Positions 11,376-22,269 of a stretch of DNA of 64,000 nt are shown here, in pieces. Made by a program: the position numbers and the translations under genes. This stretch comes from Platanthera guangdongensis (lineage: Eukaryota; Streptophyta; Magnoliopsida; Asparagales; Orchidaceae): positions 113,531,213 to 113,595,212 of the forward strand of contig CM077163.1 in assembly GCA_039583875.1 (NCBI GenBank), given 5' to 3'. Each line of letters opens with the position of its first letter. Position 1 is the stretch's first letter. The notes under the pieces were generated by a model. It ran no database searches, was not told the DNA's origin, and was given only the letters and a program-made list of their open reading frames with translations.

Positions 11376-13233
11376 CTTACACACTGTGTATATGGATGCA
11401 TCACATATTGGACTTGGCTGTGCTTTGATGCAAGATAGGAAGGTGATCGCGTATAGATCAAGATAATTGAATATTTATGAAAGAAACTATCCTACATATG
11501 ATTTGGAGTTTGCTGCTATAATTTATGCGCTGAAGCTTTGCAGACATTTATTGTATGGCACGATGTGCAAGATATATACGAACCATAAGAGTTTTAAGTA
11601 TGTATTCACTTAAAAGGAATTAAATCTGCGCCAGTATAGATGGTTGGAATATGTGGCTGATTTTGAGGTGGAGATTCTTTATCATCCAGGAAAGGCCTCC
11701 AAAATCATTAATCTATCTGTTCAGTCCTTGGTGGAAGAATTTTTGTTGACGGACATTGAAGTTGGGAGTAGTGATGTGCCTGCTAGTTTGGAAGCAGAAG
11801 AGCCCTCTTAGATTTCCCTTACTAGAGCACACCAAAAGGATGATCCATATTTATTGCATCTTCGGAATAGAACTGAGAAGGGAGAGCTACCTGATTTCTC
11901 TTTGGATGAGTTGAATACTTTGAAGTATCGGGGTAGATTTTGCATCCCCGCCTTTGGTGACATTCAGGCTAAGATTTGTACTGAAGCTCATGGTTCCAGT
12001 GTGGCCTACCACCCTAATTCCACTAAAATGTATAAAGATCTAAAGCAAATTGTTTGGTTGTCGGGAATGAAGAATGATATCGCGAAGTTTGTGTCGGAAT
12101 GTTATACTTGTGAGCGTATTAAGGCTAACCATAGAAGGCCTAGAGGTAAATTGACACCGCTTGATATTCCAAGTTGGAAGTGGGAGAGTATTTCGATGGA
12201 CTTAATCACCGGCTTACCGAGATCTCCCCTTGGGCACGACTCTGTTTAGGTGATAGTTGATAAATTGACTAAATGTGCTCACTTTGTGCCTTTTAAGATT
12301 GGATATTCTATGAAGAAGATAACTGAATTGTACCTTGATGAGGTTACGAGATTGCATGGAGTTCCTGTTAGTATCGTATTGGATCGAGACTCTAGATTTA
12401 CGTCTCATTTTTGGAAGATGTTACAGGAGGGGTTGGGTACCGACTTGAGGTATTCCGCTGCCTATCATCCGCAGATGAATGGCCAAACAGAAGGAGTAAA
12501 TCAGATTGTAGAAGATACGATCAGGTGTTATATTATGGATCACGGTGGTGCTTGGGATGAATGTCTCAAACTCATGGAGTTTGCGTACAATAATAGTTAC
12601 TAAGAGAGTCTGCTGATGGACATGTTTGAGGCCTTATATGGGAGGCATTGTAGGACTCCTTTGTTTTGGGCTGAGGTTGGAGAAATACCATTGCTAGGTC
12701 TGTATTCCCTTGAAGAAATGAATTGTATCGTGACTCATATTTGAGAAAAGCTCTATGTGGCACAAGAACGATATGAGAAATATGCTACTCAATGAAGGGT
12801 TGATCTGGAGTTCACTATGGGGGACATGGTTTTTCTGAAAGTTTCTCCGATGTCAGGTGTTAAAAGGTTTGGAAGGAATCAAAAGTTAGACCCCCGGTAT
12901 GTGGGACCTTTTCTGATTGTGGAGCGTGTTGGAGCGTCAGATTATAGGCTGGAGTTGCTGACTACCTTCCCTAGTGTCCATGATGTGTTGCATGTGAGCT
13001 AGTTGCGGAAGTGTGTCTGTAGTGATCGTCAAGTCCTTGACTCGGTGCACTAGATTCAACCCAACCTTATGCACGTGGACGAACCTGTTCGTATTTTGGA
13101 TTCTCAAGATCGAGTGTTGCGGAGAAAGACCATCGCCATGGTTAAAGTTCTCTGGCAAAATCAGGACATCGAGAGTGCGACGTGGGAATTGGAGTCGGCA
13201 ATGAGAGAATCTCATTCGGATCTCTTCCCTTAG
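11376..13233 (+). pseudogene. pol: chromovirus pol: RNase H-integrase-chromodomain, with nonsense codons
   Basis: A single reading frame of about 620 codons with no frameshift but about nine in-frame stops (11464, near 11611 and 11809, 12247, 12601, 12742, 12793, 13000, 13051). Visible parts: RNase H from VYMDASHIGLG (about 11388), connection domain, zinc HHCC (about 11985-12115), integrase core with SMDLITGLPR, LDRDSRF and GQTEGVNQI (the D, D and E positions are present), and a chromodomain-like tail from RILDSQDRVLRRKT to the TAG at 13231-13233. Every stop faces a Trp, Gln or Arg codon in element F, the change type expected from cytosine deamination. Not functional. Confidence 0.92.
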
Positions 13234-13322
13234 TTCAGGTATGTCTTCAGGTTTTTGGTAATAATTGGGTTTTGGTTTGGGTTTGGTTTTAAAGTTGTGA
13301 TAAGTTTCGGGATGAAACTTAT

Positions 13323-13338
13323 TTTTAGGGGGTGTGAC
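13323..13338 (+). other. polypurine tract of element E
   Basis: TTTTAGGGGGTGTGAC immediately before the LTR start TGTAATGCTCCC; about 90 nt after the pol stop. Confidence 0.75.
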
Positions 13339-13879
13339 TGTAATGCTCCCGATTTTCCGATGTCATTATTTGGTTTGTCTACATCATAATTATGACGTCA
13401 GGGCATTACCCTTTTTCATTTTGTTGACGGTGCTGCATCATTTGTGCATTTTCTCGTCCGTTGAGCCTATTTATCCAGATTTTGGGATTCTGATGGGTTG
13501 AAATGTTTTCCTTGATATTAAGGATGAGGTTTTGAGGCCTTTGTCTTGTCCAGTTTTGTTGTGATCTAAGCATTTTGGAGTCTCGATGCGTGTTTGGATC
13601 CTTGTGGTGATTTCTTTTGCTTATGAGAGATTTTGATGATAGTGTCTCAAGAATGGTACGTCAGGTTCTAGGGTTATCTTCGATGTTTAAATCGTTTGAT
13701 TCGGCGTGTTTGGGCCTCTATTTTGAACTCATATTTTCATGTTCAACTATCTGAATATGATAATTATTATATTAAAGCCTTTTGATTGTTTGGAGTCTCG
13801 GGAAGCCCTCCTAAAGGGGAAGGTTTTTGTCGAACTCAATTTTATTATATGAAACTTTTGGGCACTGTATGGAGGTCGA

Positions 13880-14300
13880 CGATCATCGAGCGGAGCTCGA
13901 CGAACATCGTGTTGAGCTTGACAAAGCTTTGAGCGGATCTTGTTCGACGAACTTCGAGCAGAATTCGTCGAACGAGGTTTTTCTTTTGTGTTCGATGAAC
14001 TTCGAGTGGAGCTCGACGAACGTCAAGTTGAGCTCGACCAAGAGTCGAACGGATTTGTCTTTTCTGGTTGTTTTTGAGAAGTCTTTCCTGTACTCGAGTT
14101 CCGCATGGTCGTTCTCGAGTTGTGTTTTCTGTTCTCGGGAATTTGCCTTCTTGTTCTCGAGAATGCCCTTTTGTTCTCGAGAATGCCTTTTTGTTCTCGG
14201 GAATTTTCTGCTTGTTCTCGAGAATGCCTCCTTGTTATCGAGAATGTCTTTTGTTCTCAAGAATTGTCTGGTTGATCTCGAGAAACCCTTACCTTCTTCT
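13880..14300. repeat. arrays of GCTCGACGAAC and TTCTCGAGAA palindromes (U3)
   Basis: From 13880 to 14050 there are repeats of (G)CTCGACGAAC and TTCGTCGAAC; from 14090 to 14290 about ten copies or near-copies of the palindrome TTCTCGAGAA (including TTCTCGGGAA and TTATCGAGAA), spaced about 20-25 bp. Confidence 0.85.
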
Positions 14301-14366
14301 AGAGAAGCCCGGTTCAGCCAATCCCGGTTCTTCTTCTTAAGTATTGTTATTCTAATATTACCCTCA

Positions 14367-14368
<2 letters not shown>

Positions 14369-14440
<72 letters not shown>
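14369..14440. repeat. (TA)n microsatellite, about 36 units
   Basis: Uninterrupted TA dinucleotide run of about 72 bp inside the LTR of element E, followed by ACACACCG. Confidence 0.98.
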
Positions 14441-14446
<6 letters not shown>

Positions 14447-17400
14447 CGATTTCTTCTTCCTCTTTCATTGAGACCAAAATTCCTGTTCATCTCCCGAACC
14501 ACAGCGGCGTGAGTGAGAGAGAGATGGTTTTTCCGCTATCCTTCCAGTGGCCGCCGATGGTGCGCCGGTGCTCGAAACCTTCAACCGAATATAGATCCGG
14601 AAAGCTCTCATCAAGAGCTACGCCATCGTGGTAACATCTTCCCCATTCCTTCAGATTTTCTCGCTAGGTTTTTGGCTCTAACCTCTATTTCGACTATTTC
14701 TTATTAGATTTTGATTACCCTCGTCTTCTTTAGCCCCGATCTGTGACAAGGAGTGATTTGGAGTATTTTTCCGGTAAAACCAAGGCAAGTGATGGTTATC
14801 TTCCTCTTTTCCCTTCTTTATCCTGATTTGCAGAAATTACTAACTTCTTTATATCTTGATTTTTAATAACTTGTTGATGTTTAGTGCTGTTTAAATCTTT
14901 TGTCTAGTTTTGTTTATAATCATCATGTTCTTGATTTTGTTACCTAATCTTGTAAGTGTTATATGTGGTTAAATCTTACTCTTATATCCATTCCTCAACG
15001 TTTATGTAGGATGTGTTAGAGTTCGTTAAGGATTGTAAATTCTTCCTAAAAGTTGATCAACCACTCCTAATCTAGAATTGTCCAGTAGAATCTGATGTGC
15101 CATTGTTGTCTTGAGACTTATATTATGGTTTCCTTAGTGGCGACGTCGTGGGGCGAGACACACCGCCAGACCAGGAAGGGTTGTGGTGGGCCTCTGAGCT
15201 CTAAACTCGGGTTGTTACAGGGTTTTCCTTCCGGGTTCCCTTTGTTGTAGGTGTTATTTGTGGATGAAACCACCGCCGTAATGTTTGTTCTCCCTATTAG
15301 TATTTTGTGGGGCTCTACCGGGTGTTTGGGCATTGGCAGTGTATGGTGGAGTATCCAGTCTCCCCTGTAATTAGACGGATAAATTATCTTCGGGGTTGGC
15401 CACCCCGCCCATTTTGGTTTTTTGGTGGAGTTGACCACAAGTGGCTAATAGGGGTTTGTTTCTCTTCCTGATGATTTAATCTTGACCTTTTCATCTTATA
15501 GTCTTATGCATTTGGGGTGCTTTTGTTGTACGTGATGCTTCACGTAAGTGTTCCCTTTTGGTTTTTGTACCTTACTGTTGTACTTTATTTAAGTATTTTC
15601 CTTTGGTCTTGGGTTGGTACCCCTTGACTTTGATTACCTTTTGGCTTACTTTCTGCCATCACTTGTACATTCTTTCTGAGGTGTTCTGTCTTTGGAATGC
15701 CTCAGGTTCAGAGTTGTAGCTGGTAGCCATGCTGGTTTTGGAGTTCCTGGGCAGCTGTGCTGGATGTAGTTTTGCCTCGCCGTAGCGAGGTAGATTGTTG
15801 TTTTGTTTACTTTACTAGTTCAGACATACTTTATTTTATGTGGGTTGGTGTCAGTTTGTTGACGCCCACAGGATTGTTATTTTTGGATACTTGCTAGCTG
15901 CTTAGTTTTCTTTGTGTGTATTTGGATTACTTGCTCTCTGGGATGTTTTATGTTAGGATTGCATGGTAGGTATTTTCAAGTAAAACCACTACTATTTTTA
16001 CCTCATGCATTGCACGCTTTTAAAATGCTAAATCACTATATTTAACGACCGTAAAAATATACTTTTAGTGTTATTATAAACTTAGAACTTGCATATCATG
16101 AGGTGTCCTCTGGGAACCTCTTTCTCTTATTGGATGTCTAATCTTATAAAAGAAGTGTTTTTCGCAGCGTTTAACTACTTTTCTTATGGACTAGATGGGC
16201 CACTAAGTCGAGGGATACGACTAACTACTATACTTAAACTGATTTTATCTCTAAATAACTTAAAGAATTTTTCTCCATGGATAAGTAGGAGTTTTGCCTG
16301 AGCGTCCGCAGTTATCCCCTACTGAAGTGGCATCATGCCGCGCATTTTTGCCTTACTCTGATATACTTTTTGGCGGTGAAAAATGTGGGTTGTGACAAAC
16401 ACACACCGCATGCTATTACTCTTAGCAATGTCATCAAACATCCAAGGACTCCAACTGAGTCCCTTCTCATTAGAACAATCACGTGCTCAATAGCACGCAA
16501 GGTTTCGTCACAACCTAGGATAACAAAGCCCCTTTTTACCACTATATGATCCTCACTGCTACCAGTAGGGAGTTAATATAACTCTAAGTGGTGGACTGTT
16601 TCCAATCTTAATTTCAATTCATAAGGTCAATAAGCTTATAGCATGACCACGGGCGTAATGTTCATCTAGCCCTTTTTCTAAGTTTAGCATGCACATGTAT
16701 ATCAAATTATTCATCTTCCCCGGACTTTATATCCTTAAACATTCATCATGACACTTATGCTCCTACATGATCAACATAATTTTACAAGGAATGGATCACA
16801 TGTTCTTCAAAAGATTGTAAATTTTTGTATTGCTATAGATTACACATTCATGCATCACAAACTCTTCCAAAACTTACATCATTCATCGCATTGTTATTAA
16901 ATGCATCTTTATCGGATTCCATGAATCAGTCATTTGTACAACCAAGGTTCATCCAAAACCATATATAATGAGTTCAACCAATTCGATATATCACTTGGCT
17001 ATAATCTTCCTAAAGAACCCAAAACTCTGGATGCACAGCTAACACATCACTTACTTAGACAAAAAGTCTATTCTTGTCGTATGTTAGTTAAACGCAGCAA
17101 CTTCCATCGCATTTTTCACGAGCCACAGTGCTCACCAGAAAACGTGCAACCATCCGTTGGAAATATATTTTCGAGGGTACAACTTTCGTGTTCTGTCAGG
17201 ACCTAGAAGTACCCGGATCATGGCTTAAATCGAGGACGAAGCTTTTGCATATAGAAATCAGATTTCTGCATGCATCGTAAAGTCGGATGAGCGACATCGG
17301 TCTGTCTTCTTCCTCGAGCCATTCTCACAAGGTTAAATACAGCTCTTCCTCATCCTTTATTCACCCTCAATAGACAGTCATTCTTCACAAAACCAAGTCC

Positions 17401-17753
17401 ATCGTCTTCAAAATGAAGAGATGAAAGGTTGAAGACAACAAAATCCTAGGACAAAGGTCCTAGCGTAGTCTCTTCCTAGAAGATCTTCATTATGCCCCAA
17501 AGTTACGTTCTCTTGAGTGGACATCTCTCCTATGATATATTTAAAGATCTACACCAAGGGAGATGGTAGGAATCTCATCTCATTTATGGCCATGGATCTT
17601 GTTATTATTCTTGGAGGCATGATTGGTTTCCACGTCGGTTTCATTCTCCTCTTTCGAGAGAAGTTCGCCCCATCAACCTCTTCGTTTCTTGTCGAGCTCG
17701 ACACAGGATCAACTCTGCAAAGAAGATCGAAGATGTCTAGGGTTTTTTGGGAA

Positions 17754-17767
17754 CTCCTTTTTATAAG
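17754..17767 (-). promoter_or_regulatory. LTR TATA box, family D (inverted copy)
   Basis: Minus strand CCTTATAAAAAGGAG. Just upstream on that strand lies AACCCTAACCCTAAC (17771-17788), two to three telomere-like units similar to plant telo-box promoter motifs. Confidence 0.6.
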
Positions 17768-17934
17768 GAAATGTTAGGGTTAGGGTTACTTCGCCACGTG
17801 TCATGCTTTCATTGGACCGCTCATCATTACATTAAATATGTTTCCTTGAAAAAATCGGTCATAAGGCGCCGTTCAGCACAAGTCCTAAACTGGTTCAACC
17901 CAAAGGCATTATTCCACAAACACAACCTGGGCCG

Positions 17935-18345
17935 AATTCTTCTAAGTCAAATTCATCGTGTAATCTCGACGAATCATAGGAAGCCACTGTGTAGTCTCGA
18001 CGAATTGCCTCAACACTTCAAGTCAAATACGACGAATTCTTCAAAAATTTCACTTGCCAAAAATCTTCCAAGTCAAATTCGTCTTATATACTCGATGAAT
18101 CAGCTAAAACTTCGAAGCAGTTCCAAAAAATTCATTGAGTCCAACTCGACGAATTCTTTGAGTATCGTTGACGAGTTTCTCTGAATTTTCTAAGTAAAGG
18201 CGTCATATGTGTCGCGTATCACTCGACGAATTTTGACGAATCGTAGGGAATCTCCGTATAATGTCTACGAATCGACTATGTCTTCTAAGTAAATCCGATG
18301 AATTCGTTGAGTCCAACTCAACAATATTCGATGAATTGTACTTGT
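17935..18345. repeat. cluster of CGACGAATT/AATTCGTCG motifs (U3)
   Basis: At least eight copies or near-copies of TCGACGAATT, in both orientations (AATTCATCG, TTCGTCG). It occupies the same U3 position as the palindrome arrays of the other LTRs. Confidence 0.8.
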
Positions 18346-18425
18346 CTCAGAGCCTACTAGTGGAATGTCCTTTTTCCCACCTTCCTACCAGTGCACCACG
18401 AACCCGAGTCAACTCTTTTGACTGA

Positions 18426-18793
18426 AAAATGCGTGCGAGAGTGTTGAAACTGATTTCTCGGTCTCCTGTGGAGTTTGCCCTCGGGGAAGGGGTGGTCTCG
18501 CACCTACTTCACTCCTGCAAGCAAAACAATAAAGAAGACAAGGAAAAACCGACCCAAGGGCTCGGCGGGGAGGTCCCACCACACACCTGGAAGATCTTAA
18601 AGCGCTTCCCCTCCTTTGTCAGAGGCCGAGCTAAGGTACCCTCAGAAAGCACTTGAAAACTGGAGCAGGAAAGCACAAGAAGCATGCTTTCTGGGGTACC
18701 CTTTGGGTCCTATTTATAGTTTTTTAGAATCTCAACTGCCAATAACCAAAAGAACTGACCTGAAATTACCAGAAAACCCTTGGCTGGGTCTGC
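18426..18793. other. unclassified LTR-like sequence at the G1 insertion site
   Basis: No coding content. On the minus strand a TATA-like CTATAAATAGG lies at 18709-18719, followed by purine/pyrimidine-rich leader-like sequence, so this may be the U3/R part of another LTR or a continuation of the D remnant. G1 inserted at 18793/18794. Confidence 0.35.
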
Positions 18794-20220
18794 TGATGCG
18801 TGTAAATCGACAAGCGCACCGGTCGCACAAGTAATAAGTTTTGGGAATAAATCCCTGAGTGTCGGCCTCTTGAGGAATGCAATTAGCGTAAAGCAGCAAC
18901 AATACAGAAAATATCGTTATGAGAGTTATAAATAGAAAAAAGAGTAAAAAGAGGACTTGGGAGATTGTGGATGTTTGATCTACTGAACTAGTAAAAGCTA
19001 TGTGGGTCGAAGGCACCGCTTCGCAAGGTGGAGTGGGTGTTTCGGCCGCGATGCCGAACTTCGGTTGGGCGAGTGGACGGGAAGCTAATGGATTGAAGTG
19101 CTCTTGTATGGCGTGCAATCGGTTGAGACACGGGAATGGAGTGGATGTGGGGTGAGCAAGGCGCATTCACAGACACTACTCACAAGCATAAGAAAAATAA
19201 TAACATTCCATTAGATGTAAAATAAACTTGATGTTCATGGATGGAAGTGTTCATTACAATGCTTAAACCATTCCATATGACAGAGGAAGGGGAAGAGGAG
19301 TAAACCAAAAGAGAGTGAAGCTCCACCGCGGGTCGTGGTCGGAGTAGCGAGTTGTCAATCCGCTTCCGGGCTCAGTCCAAGGAGGCTTCCGGTACCAATG
19401 AGCTGTCACCTCGAAGGCCTTTAAGTCCATTCTCTAGGTTATCTTCTTCACCAACTCCGGTGGAAAGCTTGGAGTTGTAGTCGTCAATGGCCGAGGGCTT
19501 CGCCAGAGAGTTTGAAAAGCTTCGGAGGAGTTGGCTATGGCCTCCCGACGAAGGTGGAGGTGATGGAGCAGCTGGAGAAGTGAAATGGCGATAACCGCGC
19601 ACTCCTGATCGCAGCAAAATGACATGCGTTGACCTAAATCGCGGAGCAGGGCCTTAAATAAGGAGGTAGTAGAAGCAGTGTGCACGATCAGTGGCGCATG
19701 ACCAGTGGTCGTGCGCACTATCGGTCGATGATCGTGCGACTTTTCGAAATAGACCTGCAACCTGGATAAGAAGCATCAGCATAACTGCGCACGACCAGTA
19801 GTCTTGCTCACTACGGCCAGTGCTCATGCGATTACCTAGACAGGATTAGGAAAATGAGGGTGTAATGCGCACGATCGGTGGTGCACGACCATTGGTCGTG
19901 CGCAATAAGTCCAGTGGTCGTGCGCAGTATTCCTGCATCGTCGGGGTCTCCGAAGCGGTTCCGGAGCACGCACACAACCCCTGCACCAGCAGAAGAGGCA
20001 GATAGGCCACCAAAACATGCACACCACATCCCCGAGATAGGGTTAAAGAATAACAAAAACAAAGAAGCACAAGAAGCACACAGAAATGGGCCTACGGTGC
20101 ACTTAATCGTGGAATAGACACGTAAGCAAATATAAGCAATAATGGCTCTCAAGTGTAGTGCTGAGACGATAAAACTGGCCCAGATGAGTCCAAAAATAAG
20201 TGTAAAATGTGGACTCATCA
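18794..20220 (-). repeat. 3' LTR of G1 (1427 bp)
   Basis: Minus-strand start TGATGAGTCCACA at 20220 follows the PPT; end CACGCATCA at 18794. The right LTR (40468-41795) matches it throughout with substitutions and small indels. Near the 3' end it has GTGCG..CCGGTGCGCTTG, a block also seen in G2 and G3 LTR ends (GATAGGTGCACTTG). Confidence 0.9.
19690..19935. repeat. array of GCACGACCA/TGGTCGTGC palindromes (G1 LTR)
   Basis: Five or more near-palindromic units of the form GCGCACGACCA(G/T)TGGTCGTGCGC, intact or halved, including GCGCATGACCAGTGGTCGTG and TGCACGACCATTGGTCGTGC. The same array lies at 41345-41610 in the other LTR. Confidence 0.85.
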
Positions 20221-20258
20221 CACCCCCAGACTTAACCATTTGCACGTCCCGAGCAAAT
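20221..20258 (-). other. terminal PPT of G1 with adjoining stem-loop
   Basis: Minus strand: stem ATTTGC/GCAAAT (20258-20238) with a 9-nt loop, then GGTTAAGTCTGGGGGTG, then the LTR start at 20220. The same stem-loop-plus-PPT arrangement is found in G2 and G3. Confidence 0.75.
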
Positions 20259-20616
20259 CATCACCCGTGGACTAGAAAATAGCTAGTTGGCTCAGAAATT
20301 TCAAAAAGAAGTAAGACAAGAAATCAAATACATCATGGGCATAGAAGATATAATAGAAAAACTTTTTAATTATACGACGTAGTTTAAACTATTCAACAGA
20401 CGTAATTAAATATGGTAATTACTCAAAATTAGAATTCTGGAGAATCTTGCGATCATGTGTAGGAAGAAAGTAGGCAGACCACTAAGGTGAGCATTGCCAA
20501 AATTCGGGACTCAGGATCACCTCCAAAGGAATCCACCAATGTCGGGGACCATATGCTTGCACGTTCACACTCTCTCGATGGCGCGGGTTAGACTCAAGCG
20601 TGAATCAGTAGTACTT
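20259..20616 (-). other. G1 3' noncoding region, part 1
   Basis: AT-rich sequence between the G1 PPT and the G2 insertion point, continuing at 34044. I see no gene. Bases 20612-20616 (TACTT) are the target site duplicated by G2. Confidence 0.7.
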
Positions 20617-20789
20617 TGATGAATTGTAAATATACCTAATTTTATGTACATTACTTAAGTCGTTTTATTTATTTTTTATCATTTCTACTTGTTTTTATTC
20701 AATAAAATGCTCCTATTTTTGTAAATATTACTAACTTGCTTTATTTTATTTGTCAGGAAAAAAAGTCAAAATCTGCAAAAATGACATGT

Positions 20790-21345
20790 CACGCCCGTGA
20801 CATATTGGTCACGCCCGTGACCAGGACGTGACAGCTCAAAATCCCGAAAAGAGGCCAATTTTGAAGAGGAAAGCCCGACACGCCCGTGTTCCATAATCCG
20901 ACACGCCCGTGTCAATCCGACACGGGGCGTGACCCAGCCGTGTCCATCCCGCTTGATGATTTCAACTCAACTTTCGTCGACCCAAGAGGGCCACGCCCGT
21001 GTCTGATGTGCGACACGCCCGTGGCAGCCCGACACGCCCCGTGCCAGCCAGGTCAATGTTTCGCGCTCAACGTTCGTCGAACCCAAGAGGGACACGCCCG
21101 TGTCCGATGTGCGCCACGCCCGTGTCCGCCCGACAAACTGCCGCCGGCGAATCCCGAAGTCAACATCGCCTTAAAGCGCCGAATGACACGCCCACCGTCA
21201 CGCCCGTGACTTGGGGCGTGACCGCCGCGTTTTCGGCCGGAAAGTCAAATCGCCGTCAAATCCGTCAGGTCGCCGAATCCCGCGGTAAAATAGTGCTGAC
21301 ACGCCCCCCGACACGCCCGTGTCGGAGGGCGTGTACTTGGAAATT
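20790..21345. repeat. array of CACGCCCGTG near-palindromes (U3 of G2)
   Basis: About ten exact CACGCCCGTG cores, mostly inside GTCACGCCCGTGAC or GACACGCCCGTGTC, with variants such as GACACGGGGCGTGAC. The array stops about 10 bp before the TATA box. It is repeated in the right LTR (31133-31690). Confidence 0.9.
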
Positions 21346-21350
21346 TTTGC

Positions 21351-21361
21351 CTATAAAAAGG
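21351..21361 (+). promoter_or_regulatory. LTR TATA box of G2
   Basis: CTATAAAAAGG directly downstream of the palindrome array; duplicate at 31694-31704. Transcription of the genomic RNA would start about 30 nt downstream. Confidence 0.75.
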
Positions 21362-21949
21362 CAGCTGCTGTATGAGTTCAGGGTTCCAAAAATCCGAACC
21401 ATTTTGATGTATAAGGGCTGCCGTTAGAGCTGCTTTAGTGCTATGTAAGGATTCTCTTTCCCCCTTTTTGAATTTAGTTTGTTTAAGCTCCTGTAATCAA
21501 CTTCTTTTATTAATAAAATAGATATTTTTCTCATCCTCATATGCTCTGAATTTTCTCTAAAGGCCTCCTTTACTTCAATCTTATACACTTTCATGTTTTA
21601 AAATACAAATGTTCTCGTTTTCTTTCCAAATATAACAAAACTTATAGCCGTTATTATGGCCGTTTTCATTCTCTAACTCTTTAAATTTGGTTAGACTTAG
21701 GATTTTCATGCTTCAAAATGCGCTTTTATGAACTTGTAAAACATTAAAAAAGATAGTTTGCATTCCTCTTAACTTCTTTTACTTTGTTTTAGCTATAAAA
21801 CTACTGCATCTTTTTAGCTTACTCTCTCTTTTTAAACCATTTTACAAGGCTATAATAATATATAAATTGTCATTTTTATTTTTCATAAACTTGCATTTTA
21901 AGTACTCACAAAAAATATCTTCGCTCAAACAATTTTTATTTTCACTTTT

Positions 21950-22102
21950 TAAGCATTTCTATCAAAATCTAACGGTAAAAATGTAAACGTTTTAATTTTT
22001 CGGGCACTTGCCCTTCTCACTTTAATTTGAAAACTTTTTGCTCAAACAAATTTTATTTTGCCTTTTTATGCATTTCTACTGCATTCCAGCGGTAGAAATG
22101 CA
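21950..22102 (+). other. repeated stem-loops in the G2 LTR
   Basis: At 22069-22102 TGCATTTCTACTGC pairs with GCGGTAGAAATGCA around loop ATTCCA (one T-G pair). A weaker related hairpin is at about 21952-21987. G3 has two stronger versions (48842-48871 and 48957-48988), each followed by TTTTAATTTTTCG. Confidence 0.7.
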
Positions 22103-22269
22103 GTCATTTTAATTTTTCGATAACTTTGATTTTTGCAATTATTTTAGCACTAGTGTGTGCGTGTATGAGATATTTTTCAGCTCCTAAGTTAAATTATGCA
22201 AGTTTGTGTGTGTGTGTGTGTTTATTTATGTCGAGTGCGTGAGTAGTTACTTTCAAGTAGAGTGCGTGT

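Larger units (their letters stand above)
11376..16397 (+). mobile_element. Tekay/Del-like chromovirus E, 3' part
   Basis: Plus-strand remnant: RNase H, integrase and chromodomain (11376-13233), PPT, and a 3' LTR (13339-16397). Gag, protease and reverse transcriptase are missing; the left edge joins an LTR of family D. Its proteins are close to those of element F (59301-64000), so E and F belong to the same family. D-type LTR pieces lie on both sides of E in opposite orientations. Confidence 0.8.
13339..16397 (+). repeat. 3' LTR of chromovirus E (about 3.06 kb)
   Basis: Starts TGTAATGCTCCC after the PPT; the end is placed at GGGTTGTGACA (16397), where sequence changes to an inverted D-type LTR. 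Contains a U3 palindrome zone (13880-14300), a long TA run (14369-14440) and a 3' part (15590-15750) matching the minus strand of 58380-58520, which shows that the fragment at 58141-59300 is the same LTR family inverted. The long open frames across 13827-14471 come from these simple repeats and are not genes. Confidence 0.7.
16398..18425 (-). mobile_element. LTR remnant of chromovirus family D (inverted copy)
   Basis: On the minus strand: a U3 zone rich in CGACGAATT motifs (18345-17935), a TATA box at 17767-17754, a leader, and the ACAAGATCCATGGCC block followed by TTCCTACCATCTCCCTTGG at about 17560, matching 9028-9090 in the same order. The remaining 1.1 kb resembles 9400-9990. No coding sequence recognised; the 70-145 aa open frames here are unlike any family I know. 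Confidence 0.6.

Noticed and set aside
13827..14471. 214-codon open frame (and its minus-strand mirror)
   Set aside because: Composed of the CTCGAG/CGACGAAC arrays and the TA microsatellite (repeated Tyr-Ile); inside an LTR.
16934..18184. Possible host gene fragments in several 70-145-codon frames
   Set aside because: The region aligns in inverted order with the D-type LTR at 8712-10000 and shows no conserved protein motif.
20886..21427. 107- and 142-codon frames repeated at 31229-31770, and similar frames at 47904-48311 and 53180-53587
   Set aside because: Located in LTR U3 palindrome arrays; the repeats come from LTR duplication, not gene duplication.
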